From an uncultured Thiocystis sp. (GTDB lineage Bacteria > Pseudomonadota > Gammaproteobacteria > Chromatiales > Chromatiaceae): a stretch of 39,825 nt of DNA. Of this stretch, positions 19,165 to 27,678 are shown piece by piece. The stretch spans positions 1 through 39,825 of the forward strand of contig NZ_CAIPNF010000044.1 in the NCBI RefSeq assembly GCF_903866365.1. Direction: 5' to 3'. The notes under the pieces are model-generated. The model saw only the letters and a program-made list of their open reading frames with translations, ran no database searches and had not been told where the DNA came from. The translations under genes were made by a program, and so were the position numbers. Position 1 is the first letter of the stretch. The number at the start of each line of letters is the position of its first letter.

Positions 19165-20247
19165 TCACGCCGCCAGCGCCGCCGCCAGATAGTCCCGCGA
19201 TTGCATCTCGATCAAGCGGCTGAGCAATCGCTCATGGGCAAAGTCCGGCAAGCCGCCAAGATAGAGGCTCTCGATCGGCGCGGCGGCGGAGAGCACGAGT
19301 TTGACGCGCTGATCGTAGAACTCGTCGACCAGATGCAGGAAACGGCGGGCGGCGGCCTCCTGGCCCGGACCGAGTCGCGGTACGCCCGACAGCAGAACGG
19401 TGTGGAACTCGCGGGCGATTTCGATATAGTCCGAAGCGGATCGCGCGGTGGCGCAGAGCGCCGCGAAGTCGAACCAGACGACATCCATCCCGACCCGCCG
19501 CACCGGAAACGCACGGCCATTGACCGAAAACGCGCCGGACGACGCCTCATGCCCCGCGGTGAGTCGCGCGAAATCCTCGGCCAGACGGCGCTCGCCCGCG
19601 TCGCTTTCCAGATAAAAAACCCCCGCCTGGGTCAGCGCGCGCAACCGATAATCGACCCCACCGTCCAGTTCGAAGACCTGGGTGTGCCGTTTGAGCAGTT
19701 CGATGGCGGGCAAAAACAACGGCCGCTGCAAGCCATTGCGATACAGCTCGTCGGGCTGAGCGTTGGCGGTCGTGACCAGCGTCATGCCGCGCGCGAAGAG
19801 CGCCTTCAGCAGACCGTGCAGGAGCATGGCGTCGGCGATATCGGTGACGATGAATTCATCCAGACAGAGCACGCGCGCCTCTGCGCGCAAACCGTCGGCG
19901 ACGACCTCCAGCGGATCGGGCTGCCTGGGCAGACGCGCCATCGCCGCGTGAATCTCCCGCATGAAATGATGGAAATGCACCCGCCGTTTATCGGGCACCT
20001 CCAGTTCGCCCACGAACCAGTCCATCAGATAGGTCTTACCGCGCCCGACGCCGCCCCAGAGATACAGACCGCGCACCGGGAGCGCCGGCCCGGACCAACG
20101 ACTTCGGAGCCGTCCCCAGACGCCGCGCCGGGGTTGACGGGGCGGCTCGCGGAGCAACGCCTGGCGCAAGGCGAGAAGCAATTCGCTGGCCTCGCGTTGG
20201 GCGCTGTCGCGGGAACGAAAGGAATTCGAGGTGTTGGCTTGAGGCAT
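19165..20247 (-). CDS. zapE: cell division ATPase ZapE (AFG1 family)
   Basis: ZapE is an AFG1-type AAA ATPase that modulates Z-ring assembly under stress. The 360-residue product has Walker A GGVGRGKT at 65-72, Walker B VLCLDEF, the sensor segment LVTTANAQPDELYRNGLQR and the C-terminal DEFYDQRVKLVLSA. The extreme N-terminus looks about 20 residues shorter than in E. coli ZapE, and its first residues do not match the usual P-x3-Y-x-x-x-L opening. The start at 20247 has only a weak ribosome binding site. The upstream end lies close to the accessory block that starts at 20339, so the N-terminus may have been altered when that block arrived. Confidence 0.92.
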   Translation of the reverse strand: MPQANTSNSFRSRDSAQREASELLLALRQALLREPPRQPRRGVWGRLRSRWSGPALPVRGLYLWGGVGRGKTYLMDWFVGELEVPDKRRVHFHHFMREIHAAMARLPRQPDPLEVVADGLRAEARVLCLDEFIVTDIADAMLLHGLLKALFARGMTLVTTANAQPDELYRNGLQRPLFLPAIELLKRHTQVFELDGGVDYRLRALTQAGVFYLESDAGERRLAEDFARLTAGHEASSGAFSVNGRAFPVRRVGMDVVWFDFAALCATARSASDYIEIAREFHTVLLSGVPRLGPGQEAAARRFLHLVDEFYDQRVKLVLSAAAPIESLYLGGLPDFAHERLLSRLIEMQSRDYLAAALAA

Positions 20248-20338
20248 GTCCAGAACCGAAATAAGAGCGTCCCGCCGACGGCGGCGGACCATGACCGGCT
20301 TGGGCAAACTCAGGACGAACAAGAAATCGGCGCCTTCT

Positions 20339-23300
20339 TTATCGGAAACCACCTGATTCCAGCTTCAGCGTGCGCCCGTTTTCCCCCTGCCCGTCCTTGA
20401 TCGCCGCGCACGACATGGCGGTGCGAATGTCCAACAGATCGGGCGCGGTCGCGCGCGCAAAGACCTTCTGCCCGGACAGTTCGCCCTGTAGATCCAGTCG
20501 CATTTTGTAGAGTCCGGGTTCGCCGACCCGGATCTCGCCAGTATGCGCCCTGGGCGACTGGGTGTAATAGAGGTTGAAAACACGCTCGCGCGGCGCGCCC
20601 AGTTCGTGCCACTCGCCATAGGGGCTGCCCTGAGGCAGGCCGACCTGGAAGCAGCCGCGGCGCTCGCGCCCGACATGGAAGGCGAAGGGCGCCTCGCCGC
20701 CGCTCGCGGTTGCGACATGGTTAACGACCTTGACCACCCCGCCGGGACAGAGACGCAGCAGACCGAGCGCAACGCCGGTCTTGGCCGTGGGGCGGTAGAC
20801 CGCGCCGGGGTCGATGGGCAGGGGCGGATGGGGTTGGAGATCGGGTGCTGTCTCGCCAAAGAATTCGGTGAGGTAGCGCTTGGCGACGAAAGTCGTTGGC
20901 GAAGACGATGACTGATCTCCAGAACGCTCGGAGAGGATGCGAATGACCGACTCGACGGTCTCCTCAGTCCCGCTAAACTCCGAAAGCACGTCAAGCGCCG
21001 ACGCCAACGCCTCATCCCTTTCAAGCTCGTAAAGTACGCCGATTGCCTCGTCCAAGACCCAGTGAGCCTCAAACATGTCGGATGAGAGCACTCTGATCGC
21101 CCATTTTAGCGGAGACGGCTGTTCCATGGTCGACGGCTCCGGCAGCGCTGGTTTTGCGGGTAAGCCAAACAACCGCGCCACGATCCGCGACCGGCTGGCA
21201 TTTCCCGCCAGCAGCACATGAATCCGCGCGGGCGACTGGTCGGCAAAGGCCCTGTGCATGGCGGTCAGGAAGTTGCGCACGCCCTGTTCGATGCGCGTCT
21301 CCAGATAGCCGGTCAGCGCCGCCTCGGGGATGGCGAGGTCACAGGAGGTCTTCTGGCCGTCGCGATCAAGGAGCTCCAACGTCACCACGCCGCTCGTGTT
21401 GGGCTCACCTTCCCGTTTGAGTAGCACGCCCGTCTCCCACAACGAGCGCAGCCGCGCGATCAGCATCAGGGTATTGGTCTGGGCCGCCTGGGTGCGTTCG
21501 AGGAACATCTCGGAACCGGGAAAGTCGTCGGCGTCGAGCGGGCGGGTGAAGGCGATCCGGCGCGCGCGGCAGAGGTCCAGATTGTGCCGGAAGGCGAGAT
21601 AGGCCAGGTTCTCCAGCAGGTTCTCGCCGCCGAGAAAGGGATCGCCGGTGGCCCCGAAGTGCTCGAACACCGCCTCCCAGCCCGCGTCCTCCTCTTCGGC
21701 GTCGGGCAGACGGTAGCGCCCGAAATCGAAATCGGCGGTGCCGCCGCCGAAGTCGAACACGGCATAGGCCAGCCCCTCGGCGGTCGGTTCGATACCGAGC
21801 AGCGGCAGGGCCGCCGCAGCATAGGCGGCGGGCTCGGAGGCCAGTTCCTCGACCGCGAAATCGTCGAAGGCGGGCTGATCGACGAGCGACGCCGGCAGAC
21901 TGCGTTGCAGCCCGCGCCGGAAGGAGGCGAGGATTTTCTCCTTCGCCTCGCGCGAATAGGTCACCGGGAAGGTCATGGAATAGCGCAGAAAGAGCCCGCG
22001 CCCGCGCCAGTTGATGGCGAGCCCCAGAAACCAGGCATAGAGTTCGATCGGGTCGAAGGGGTCGTCCGGGCCGACCGCGAGCGGCTGCCCCTTGACCGGC
22101 ATCCGCAGGGTCAGCGGGGCCAGTTCATGTTCCAGTCCAGGGGCATCGTTGCCCTGGAATCGATCAGTGATCCGCACCGGATGGCCCTTGCCCTCGCGCA
22201 CGGCCCACTGCTTGAGCTTGGCCAGCACGCTGGCGACGATCCGCGGATTGGTTTCGTTGTGACGGAGATTGTGCAGCGCCTCGTGCGAGCAGCGCACCTG
22301 ATCCCAGAGGACGCCAGGGCGATAGGCCATAGCGCGCCAGGCATCGAGCAGCGCGGCGAGGTCGACGAATTCGAGGAGGGTCGGATTCTCGTAGTCGCCC
22401 GGTTGCTCTTTCTCCCAAAAGTCCTGAACGCCGATCCGCAGCAGCTTGTGCTGACCGTTATCGTCATAGGCGACCACGGTGCTGCTGGTGCCGAAGTCAA
22501 TGGCGACGTTCCAGTCCTTGACATCCTCCGCCGGATTGCGCGCGCGCACCCCGGCCTCGCGCAGATCCTCCGCGTCGCAACCCCAGAACTCCCACAGCCC
22601 CTTGTTGGGGTCGGTGAACTGGGCCGGTTCGAGCTTGGGCAGACGGGCGGAGAGCCAGTCGATGGGGCCATAGAGGGTTGGGAGGTCGGGCGATCCCTGG
22701 AGCGGCGCCAGCAGGTTCTGGGGGTCTTTTATCTCGCAGGGTTGGAGGGTCCAGCCGCGTTGAATGGCGGTTGCGATGAAGTCTGCGGGGGAGAGGTCGA
22801 GAACGGCGGGGTTGCAGGCGATCATTCCGCCAGACCCGCCAGTATTGACCGATGCCGATGTCCCATCATCCAAATCAATTTGTCCGCCTGCGCAGAGCCA
22901 ATAATCGATTCCCAACAAACGGTCATTGCTGCCAGTTCGTAACGGATTTCGTTGATTGGTTGCAAAGGTGAGCAACTGCTCCTTTCTTGGCAGACACCAT
23001 CCAACGAGAGTGCCGATGATCAGTTGCGTTACCTGTTGTCTGCCATCGCTCAGCGAGACAGTGGTTGCATGATCGGGCTGCGCATCCCACAGCAGACGGC
23101 GCTTGCTGTCATAGAGCATGACCGGCTCCTGGCCAGCCAGTCCGATCCACCAGAAGGGTTGCGCGATCAACTGTTTGGCAAGTGGCTCGATCTGCTCGGC
23201 GCGATAAAAATCTTCGAGATAGCTTGGCAATTCCCGATTCATGACGAAGGCATCCATCCGCAAATGACGTTGGCGCGCGAGCCGTTGGAGCCGCTCGATC

Positions 23301-23386
23301 AGGGCGCGCCGGACCTGTCGCTCGGTGAGTGCGTCAAGCGTGGCGATCAGGGCGCTCAGGGCCGGATCGCGTGTTAGGGTATTCAT
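20339..23386 (-). CDS. divergent Hsp70/actin-fold ATPase, 1015 residues
   Basis: The start at 23386 is preceded by GAGGGGGAAAGG. Residues 1-285 are an N-terminal region without recognised domain. The ATPase core then shows VAIDFGTSSTVVAYDD (about 293-308, phosphate 1), VFDFGGGTADFDFG (about 541-554, phosphate 2) and VLLAGNASRSRIVARLF (about 722-738, adenosine motif). The remaining 250 residues show none of the DnaK substrate-binding linker or lid signature. It is therefore a specialised Hsp70-like protein, not a general chaperone. Proteins of similar size and fold occur next to dynamin-like GTPases elsewhere, for example SrfB with SrfC, but I cannot claim orthology. It is the last gene of the accessory block. 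Confidence 0.85.
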   Translation of the reverse strand: MNTLTRDPALSALIATLDALTERQVRRALIERLQRLARQRHLRMDAFVMNRELPSYLEDFYRAEQIEPLAKQLIAQPFWWIGLAGQEPVMLYDSKRRLLWDAQPDHATTVSLSDGRQQVTQLIIGTLVGWCLPRKEQLLTFATNQRNPLRTGSNDRLLGIDYWLCAGGQIDLDDGTSASVNTGGSGGMIACNPAVLDLSPADFIATAIQRGWTLQPCEIKDPQNLLAPLQGSPDLPTLYGPIDWLSARLPKLEPAQFTDPNKGLWEFWGCDAEDLREAGVRARNPAEDVKDWNVAIDFGTSSTVVAYDDNGQHKLLRIGVQDFWEKEQPGDYENPTLLEFVDLAALLDAWRAMAYRPGVLWDQVRCSHEALHNLRHNETNPRIVASVLAKLKQWAVREGKGHPVRITDRFQGNDAPGLEHELAPLTLRMPVKGQPLAVGPDDPFDPIELYAWFLGLAINWRGRGLFLRYSMTFPVTYSREAKEKILASFRRGLQRSLPASLVDQPAFDDFAVEELASEPAAYAAAALPLLGIEPTAEGLAYAVFDFGGGTADFDFGRYRLPDAEEEDAGWEAVFEHFGATGDPFLGGENLLENLAYLAFRHNLDLCRARRIAFTRPLDADDFPGSEMFLERTQAAQTNTLMLIARLRSLWETGVLLKREGEPNTSGVVTLELLDRDGQKTSCDLAIPEAALTGYLETRIEQGVRNFLTAMHRAFADQSPARIHVLLAGNASRSRIVARLFGLPAKPALPEPSTMEQPSPLKWAIRVLSSDMFEAHWVLDEAIGVLYELERDEALASALDVLSEFSGTEETVESVIRILSERSGDQSSSSPTTFVAKRYLTEFFGETAPDLQPHPPLPIDPGAVYRPTAKTGVALGLLRLCPGGVVKVVNHVATASGGEAPFAFHVGRERRGCFQVGLPQGSPYGEWHELGAPRERVFNLYYTQSPRAHTGEIRVGEPGLYKMRLDLQGELSGQKVFARATAPDLLDIRTAMSCAAIKDGQGENGRTLKLESGGFR

Positions 23387-23398
23387 CTGGCGCCTTTC

Positions 23399-23494
23399 CC
23401 CCTCATCCCCGGCCCTTCTCCCCCAGGGGAGAAGGGAGAAACGGCGGGCGGAAAAGCCCCTCTCCCCCGCGGGGAGAGGGGTTGGGGTGAGGGG
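23399..23494. repeat. composite palindromic (REP-like) element
   Basis: Two perfect 11-bp hairpins lie side by side: CCCTTCTCCCC/GGGGAGAAGGG (23413-23436, 2-base loop) and CCCCTCTCCCC/GGGGAGAGGGG (23457-23481, 3-base loop). Flanking CCCTCATCCCC and GGGGTGAGGGG arms can pair around both. The style matches dispersed intergenic repeats of many proteobacteria. It separates the Hsp70-like gene from the upstream pair. Confidence 0.8.
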
Positions 23495-23497
23495 CGC

Positions 23498-24223
23498 TCA
23501 TGTCTCGACCAGCGGCTTCTTTTGCAACTGGCCGGCGGCATTGAACAGTCCGGGCAGCCACTCGGCGCGGACGCTCTCGCCGGTCGGGACGCCGCGTTCG
23601 TGCTGTTTGAAATCGAACGCGGTCCCCGGCTCGGCCGGCTTGAGTCGGGCCGACTGATCGCGCCAAACGAGGTTGTGAATCGCCACGGCGGTGGCGAGGA
23701 TCTGGCGCTCGGACGCGGTCGCCGGGCGGCGCGCCGACTTGCAGCGTTCGGCCAGACGGTCCCAGAGCTGGAGCGCCTGGTCCCACTGCGCGAGCAGGGC
23801 GACGAGCCGGATCAACTGGCGACCCTCGGACTCGGTGCCGTCCGGCAACCAGCGCGCGGCCAGCTCGGCGTCGGCGCGGACCAAGGCCAGGAGGTCCAGC
23901 TCCGGCTTCAGGTGTTGGCGCAGGGGGTCTTGAGTCGTGGATAAGGGTCGGGAAACCTCTCGACACGCAGTCAGTAGACGCGCGGGCGACCTTTCGACGC
24001 GCACAGACTCAGACGGCTCGGTGGCTTCGGGCAAGTCTTCCGGTGCCGTGTCGTCTTCGTCTTCGTCTTGACTGTTGAGGATCTGGCGGATCAGCCCTCG
24101 GGTTTTCTGGTCTTCGGTGAGCAGGAGCAGCAGATCCGGATAGGTGAGTTTTTCAAGCCCGTATCGAGAGATGCCCTTTTTGCCATCCTTATGAAACTCC
24201 CGCAAACGTTCTTCTTCGTTCAT
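23498..24223 (-). CDS. unrecognised 241-residue protein of the dynamin/Hsp70 block
   Basis: The product opens MNEEERLREFHKDGKKGISR and contains an acidic linker (QDEDEDDTAPEDLPEATEP, about residues 53-71) between a short helical head and a mainly helical, Leu/Ala-rich body. There are no membrane segments and no catalytic motif I recognise. Its ATG overlaps the stop region of the preceding gene by four bases, so the two are translationally coupled. The position suggests an adaptor or exchange-factor role for the Hsp70-like protein downstream, but nothing in the sequence proves this. Confidence 0.75.
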   Translation of the reverse strand: MNEEERLREFHKDGKKGISRYGLEKLTYPDLLLLLTEDQKTRGLIRQILNSQDEDEDDTAPEDLPEATEPSESVRVERSPARLLTACREVSRPLSTTQDPLRQHLKPELDLLALVRADAELAARWLPDGTESEGRQLIRLVALLAQWDQALQLWDRLAERCKSARRPATASERQILATAVAIHNLVWRDQSARLKPAEPGTAFDFKQHERGVPTGESVRAEWLPGLFNAAGQLQKKPLVET

Positions 24224-24756
24224 GACAACTCCTGAAAGAACCCAGCCATCTCGCTCCTGATGACCAACGGATGCCGTTTCATCAACGTCTGACCGGCAAC
24301 AAGCACCCGCACGCGCTCGTCCGCGGGTAGTTGCGCCAGCCGTTGACGACCAAGCTCGACCTCGCGCCCCGACGGCTCGGGACAGGGCGAGCGGATGCCC
24401 GGCGCCTCGGAAGAACGCGCCAGCATGGCCACCTCGTCCGCCCGAACCAGGCCCCAGACGTTGCGGAAGATCACGGGCAGGAACTCCAGCAGGTGCTCCA
24501 GGCTCGGGGTGTCCCAGGCGGCGATGCGCTTGGCGAGCCGGCGGTTCTCGGCGCGCAGCGCAGCGAGTTCGTCCAGCCCGGCGGCCTGTTCGAGCCGCGC
24601 CACGCGCTCGGCCAGCATGTCGAGAAAGACATAGATCACGCGCGCCTCGCTGGCGGAGCTGAGGAAGCCTTCGATGGGGGCGGATTGGTCGGTGTCGGGC
24701 ATGGTGTGCGGTCTATCCGCTTGCTCAGGATCTGAACTCTCTTCGACTCCAATCAT
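24220..24756 (-). CDS. unrecognised protein with a short coiled coil
   Basis: The product has up to 178 residues; the ATG at 24702 (MPDTDQSAPIEGFLSS) is an alternative start. A Leu/Ala heptad-like segment (VARLEQAAGLDELAALRAEN) is followed by a hydrophobic helix around LEHLLEFLPVIFRNVWGLV. The length and coiled coil are vaguely reminiscent of small GrpE-like factors, but no GrpE motif is present. It overlaps the next gene by 4 nt and follows higA directly. Its function is unknown. Confidence 0.7.
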   Translation of the reverse strand: MIGVEESSDPEQADRPHTMPDTDQSAPIEGFLSSASEARVIYVFLDMLAERVARLEQAAGLDELAALRAENRRLAKRIAAWDTPSLEHLLEFLPVIFRNVWGLVRADEVAMLARSSEAPGIRSPCPEPSGREVELGRQRLAQLPADERVRVLVAGQTLMKRHPLVIRSEMAGFFQELS

Positions 24757-24760
24757 CACG

Positions 24761-25135
24761 TCACGATGATGCCGCGTCGCGCATGGGCCTGATCAAGCTT
24801 TCAGCAGGAATGCCAAGGTCGCGATGCAGCCGCCAGATCATTTTGAGGGTCAGGGGGCGCTGACGATTGAGTACCTCGTAGACGCGACTGGAACGCCCGA
24901 TCATGGGTTCCAGATCTTTGGGCATCAGCCCCTTTTGCTCCATCTGAAAGCGGATTGCTTCGACGGGATCCGGCAGATCGAGCGGAAAATGCCGCTGCTC
25001 ATAGGCTTCGACCAGCGTGACCAGCACATCGAGACGTTCGCCCTCGGGCGTTTCGAGTTCGGCCGTCATCAGGCCTTCGATCTCGCGTAGGGTCGCCCGA
25101 TAATCGGACGCGGTCTTGATGGGTTTGATGTCCAT
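24761..25135 (-). CDS. higA: HigA-family antitoxin
   Basis: This is a 124-residue helix-turn-helix antitoxin. The C-terminal part (about 70-115) reads MPKDLEPMIGRSSRVYEVLN, then RPLTLKMIWRLHRDLGIPAE, an XRE-type DNA-binding domain typical of HigA partners of HigB toxins. The N-terminal half (IKTASDYRATLREIEGLM) is the usual dimer/toxin-contact region. It lies 20 nt after higB, the toxin-first order typical of hig loci, and such antitoxins repress their own operon. Confidence 0.88.
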   Translation of the reverse strand: MDIKPIKTASDYRATLREIEGLMTAELETPEGERLDVLVTLVEAYEQRHFPLDLPDPVEAIRFQMEQKGLMPKDLEPMIGRSSRVYEVLNRQRPLTLKMIWRLHRDLGIPAESLIRPMRDAASS

Positions 25136-25155
25136 GATGGATGAGTTCTTTTGGT

Positions 25156-25458
25156 TCAGATGGTTTGGGCGTCGATGACATCATATTGCGCGTGGGTACC
25201 GATGAAACGGATGTAGACGACCCGATAGGGATAGTTGATCCACACGACCAGCCGGTATTTGTTGCCGCCGAGATTGAAGACGACGCGACCGTCCTGGAGG
25301 ATACTGGCGTGTCGAAAATCCGCCTTGACATCAGCGGGTGTCGCCCAGTCCGCCCGACAGGCCGCGCGATACCAAGCGAGTGCTGGCTCCTTGGCATCCT
25401 GGAAGGACGGCGTTTTCTCCCAGAAGGATTTCAGCGTGGAAAGAGCGATGATACGCAT
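25156..25458 (-). CDS. higB: HigB-family mRNA-interferase toxin
   Basis: This 100-residue toxin of the HigB (PF09907) type acts at the ribosome to cut mRNA in characterised relatives. It begins MRIIALSTLKSFWEKTPSFQ and has the family core HASILQDGRVVFNLGGNKYR, then YPYRVVYIRFIGTHAQYDVI. The length is normal and no break is visible, so it should be active. It sits inside the accessory block between a GTPase gene and two unknown genes on the same strand. Confidence 0.9.
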   Translation of the reverse strand: MRIIALSTLKSFWEKTPSFQDAKEPALAWYRAACRADWATPADVKADFRHASILQDGRVVFNLGGNKYRLVVWINYPYRVVYIRFIGTHAQYDVIDAQTI

Positions 25459-25518
25459 AAAAATGACCTTGGTTCCGTTTTGGGACTCGCGCGATCACGA
25501 CGGCACAAGTCTCAGTCA

Positions 25519-27039
25519 TCACCGGTTGCCCCTGGCCCAAGCCTCATGATCGGTATAGCGCGCCTCCAGCAGCGACAGGCTCAGCAGGGTCGCGGTCGCC
25601 CGTTCGGGTGGCGTCTCTGCGACCAAGGCTTGGGCGCTCTCGACCAGGCAGGCGAAACTGGAATCGAGCGCCTGGACGGCCGCCCGATGGTGCTCGCTCA
25701 GATGGCCGGCGAGATAGGCGCGCAGATCCGAAGTCGTGGGCTGGACCTGACGCAGAACGGCCTCGGCCCGCGCGAAAAACTGTCGCGCCGGTGCGAGCGC
25801 GCGCTCCAGATTGGCCTGCCAGTACTGACCCCACCAGGCGGCGAGCGGATGATCGTCCGGCAACGGGACGGGCGTGGCGAGACGCGCGGCGAGTTGCTCG
25901 GCGTCCGGGCATTCCAATTGGCGCCGCCAGACCGTCAACAGACGCTCCCGGAGCGCGGCGGCGTCGAGTCCCAACAGGCGGTGCATGTTCATGCCGGGCA
26001 GAAACTCGCCGCCCGGACAGGCCCGCGCGAGCAGTGCGCGCGCCTCCTCGATCCGCGCCTGGGCGAGCGGCAGATGGGCGCGCGGATCGGACTCGCCGGA
26101 CCAGTGGCGCAGACCGGCGATCCAGGGATGCGCGGCTTGCGGCTCGGCTTGCGACCCGTCTTGCAGGGGCGCGAGCAGATGGCCCCAGAAGGTCTCGCGA
26201 AAGCTGGCCAACTCGTCCGGCGTCAGCTCCGCGAAATCCACCGCCAGCGAATGCAGGCGCAGCGCATCGGGGTCTTCGTCGAGTTCCCGCCATAGCGTCT
26301 CCACCCGTTCGCGCAGCCGTGCGCCGAGCCGCGCCTGATCGGCGGGCGGGCAATGGGTGATGACGAGGATCAGCGTCGGCTCGCCGACGAAATCCGCGTC
26401 GGCCAGGGCCGCGAGGAACTCGCGCAGACGCTCGGTATTCTGCTGTCCGTCGAGCCGATTGGCCGCGACCACGAAGACCAGCGCGAGATTGTGATAGCCC
26501 GTCATGATCTCGGCGGCGGCACTCTCGGCGAGCGCGTCCTCACCCGAATTCCAGCCCGGCAGGTCGATCAACAACAGCCGCTTGGGCTCCCGGTCGTCCT
26601 CGCCGTAACGGTCGCCGGTCGGCAGGAACAGACGGGGCTCGGTGATGGTCAGTTGCAGACGATAGCGCAGCGGGTCGGAGTCGCCCAGTTCCTCGCGCCG
26701 GGGGAAGGCGTGCAGGGTCTCGACCGGGATCGCCGCGTCATAATCGTTGGCCCGCTCGATCAGGGTCAGCGCCGGCGGCTCGCCATAGGTGATTTCGAGC
26801 GGCAGCCGGGTCTGGCGCTCCAGCGAACTGACCGGAAAGAGTGCCGGCGGGATGGCCGCGCCCAGCAACTCGCGCAGCAGACGGGTCTTGCCGGCGGAAA
26901 ACTCGCCGATCACGCGCGCGCTCAACAGCCCGTCGGGCGGCGCGGTCGGGCGGGACAGGCGCTCGGCAAAGGCGCGCAGGGCGCGATAGACCGTCTCGGT
27001 GGCGGTCGAGTGTTGGGGGTCTTGACTGGCTTGCTTCAT
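25519..27039 (-). CDS. dynamin-type large GTPase (third of the block)
   Basis: The 506-residue product has G1 GEFSAGKT at 45-52 and G3 DLPG at 159-162. The region VLVITHCPPAD is in the place of G4, so the usual N/TKxD is replaced by THCP. The C-terminal half is helical with long Leu/Arg-rich segments, as in bacterial dynamin-like proteins, but no clear transmembrane segment was seen. Guanine specificity may therefore be altered. It is shorter than the 752-residue dynamin-like protein encoded upstream in the same block. It may act as a membrane-associated partner, by analogy only. Confidence 0.8.
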   Translation of the reverse strand: MKQASQDPQHSTATETVYRALRAFAERLSRPTAPPDGLLSARVIGEFSAGKTRLLRELLGAAIPPALFPVSSLERQTRLPLEITYGEPPALTLIERANDYDAAIPVETLHAFPRREELGDSDPLRYRLQLTITEPRLFLPTGDRYGEDDREPKRLLLIDLPGWNSGEDALAESAAAEIMTGYHNLALVFVVAANRLDGQQNTERLREFLAALADADFVGEPTLILVITHCPPADQARLGARLRERVETLWRELDEDPDALRLHSLAVDFAELTPDELASFRETFWGHLLAPLQDGSQAEPQAAHPWIAGLRHWSGESDPRAHLPLAQARIEEARALLARACPGGEFLPGMNMHRLLGLDAAALRERLLTVWRRQLECPDAEQLAARLATPVPLPDDHPLAAWWGQYWQANLERALAPARQFFARAEAVLRQVQPTTSDLRAYLAGHLSEHHRAAVQALDSSFACLVESAQALVAETPPERATATLLSLSLLEARYTDHEAWARGNR

Positions 27040-27096
27040 GCCGACGGCTCCTGAATGCGCGATGATTTCCGAGTTTCGATGGTGAAACGTTCGCGC

Positions 27097-27678
27097 TCAC
27101 TCCCAAAGATCGCTGAGCGCAAGCCGCAAGGCATCGAAAGGCGCGACAGCGACGACTTCGTCTCCGGCGGCCTCGGCGATCAAGCGCCATGCCCCCCGAT
27201 CAAGAGCAAAAGCCTCCAGCGTGTGCCGAACCGGATCCACCAGCCAGGCATCAGCGACGCCATAGCGGGCATAGAGCGGCAGCTTGATCTCGCGATCCTT
27301 GCTGGCGGTCGACGGCGACAACACCTCGCAGACCCAATCCGGGACAACCTCGAAACGGTGCCCTTCCGGAATCCGCGGCATTCGTGTCTTAAGCCATCCC
27401 GCCAGATCCGGTACCGCGACCTCAAGGTCGCGCACGAAATGGAGTTCCGGCTCGACGATGACCCACCAGCCACCGGGGCCGCCGCGCCCCTTGCCGAAGG
27501 GAGAACCGAGTTCGGTTTGCAGGTTGGAGGCGGCAAGCGCATGGAGACCGGTCGGGCGGGGCTGCGCATGCAACTGGCCAGCGAGGATCTCTCCGGTCAA
27601 CCCCTCGGGCAACGCCTCAAGGTCGTCGTAGAGTGTCGGGCGGCGGGCGGATTGCAATGGTTGAGCGATGTCGATCAT
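27097..27678 (-). CDS. Uma2-family (DUF820) nuclease-like protein
   Basis: The 193-residue product starts at 27678, where GGAG lies six bases upstream. The core PDWVCEVLSPSTASKDREIK, then LYARYGVADAWLVDP, is the Uma2/DUF820 signature, a PD-(D/E)xK nuclease-like fold in which Asp, Glu and Lys can form the active site. Uma2 genes are often scattered near mobile regions, and their biological role is unclear. It could be an unrelated passenger in this block. Confidence 0.88.
   Translation of the reverse strand: MIDIAQPLQSARRPTLYDDLEALPEGLTGEILAGQLHAQPRPTGLHALAASNLQTELGSPFGKGRGGPGGWWVIVEPELHFVRDLEVAVPDLAGWLKTRMPRIPEGHRFEVVPDWVCEVLSPSTASKDREIKLPLYARYGVADAWLVDPVRHTLEAFALDRGAWRLIAEAAGDEVVAVAPFDALRLALSDLWE

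Noticed and set aside
21584-22942. 452-residue plus-strand frame inside the Hsp70-like gene
   Set aside because: The minus-strand product shows Hsp70 motifs; the plus-strand translation has none.
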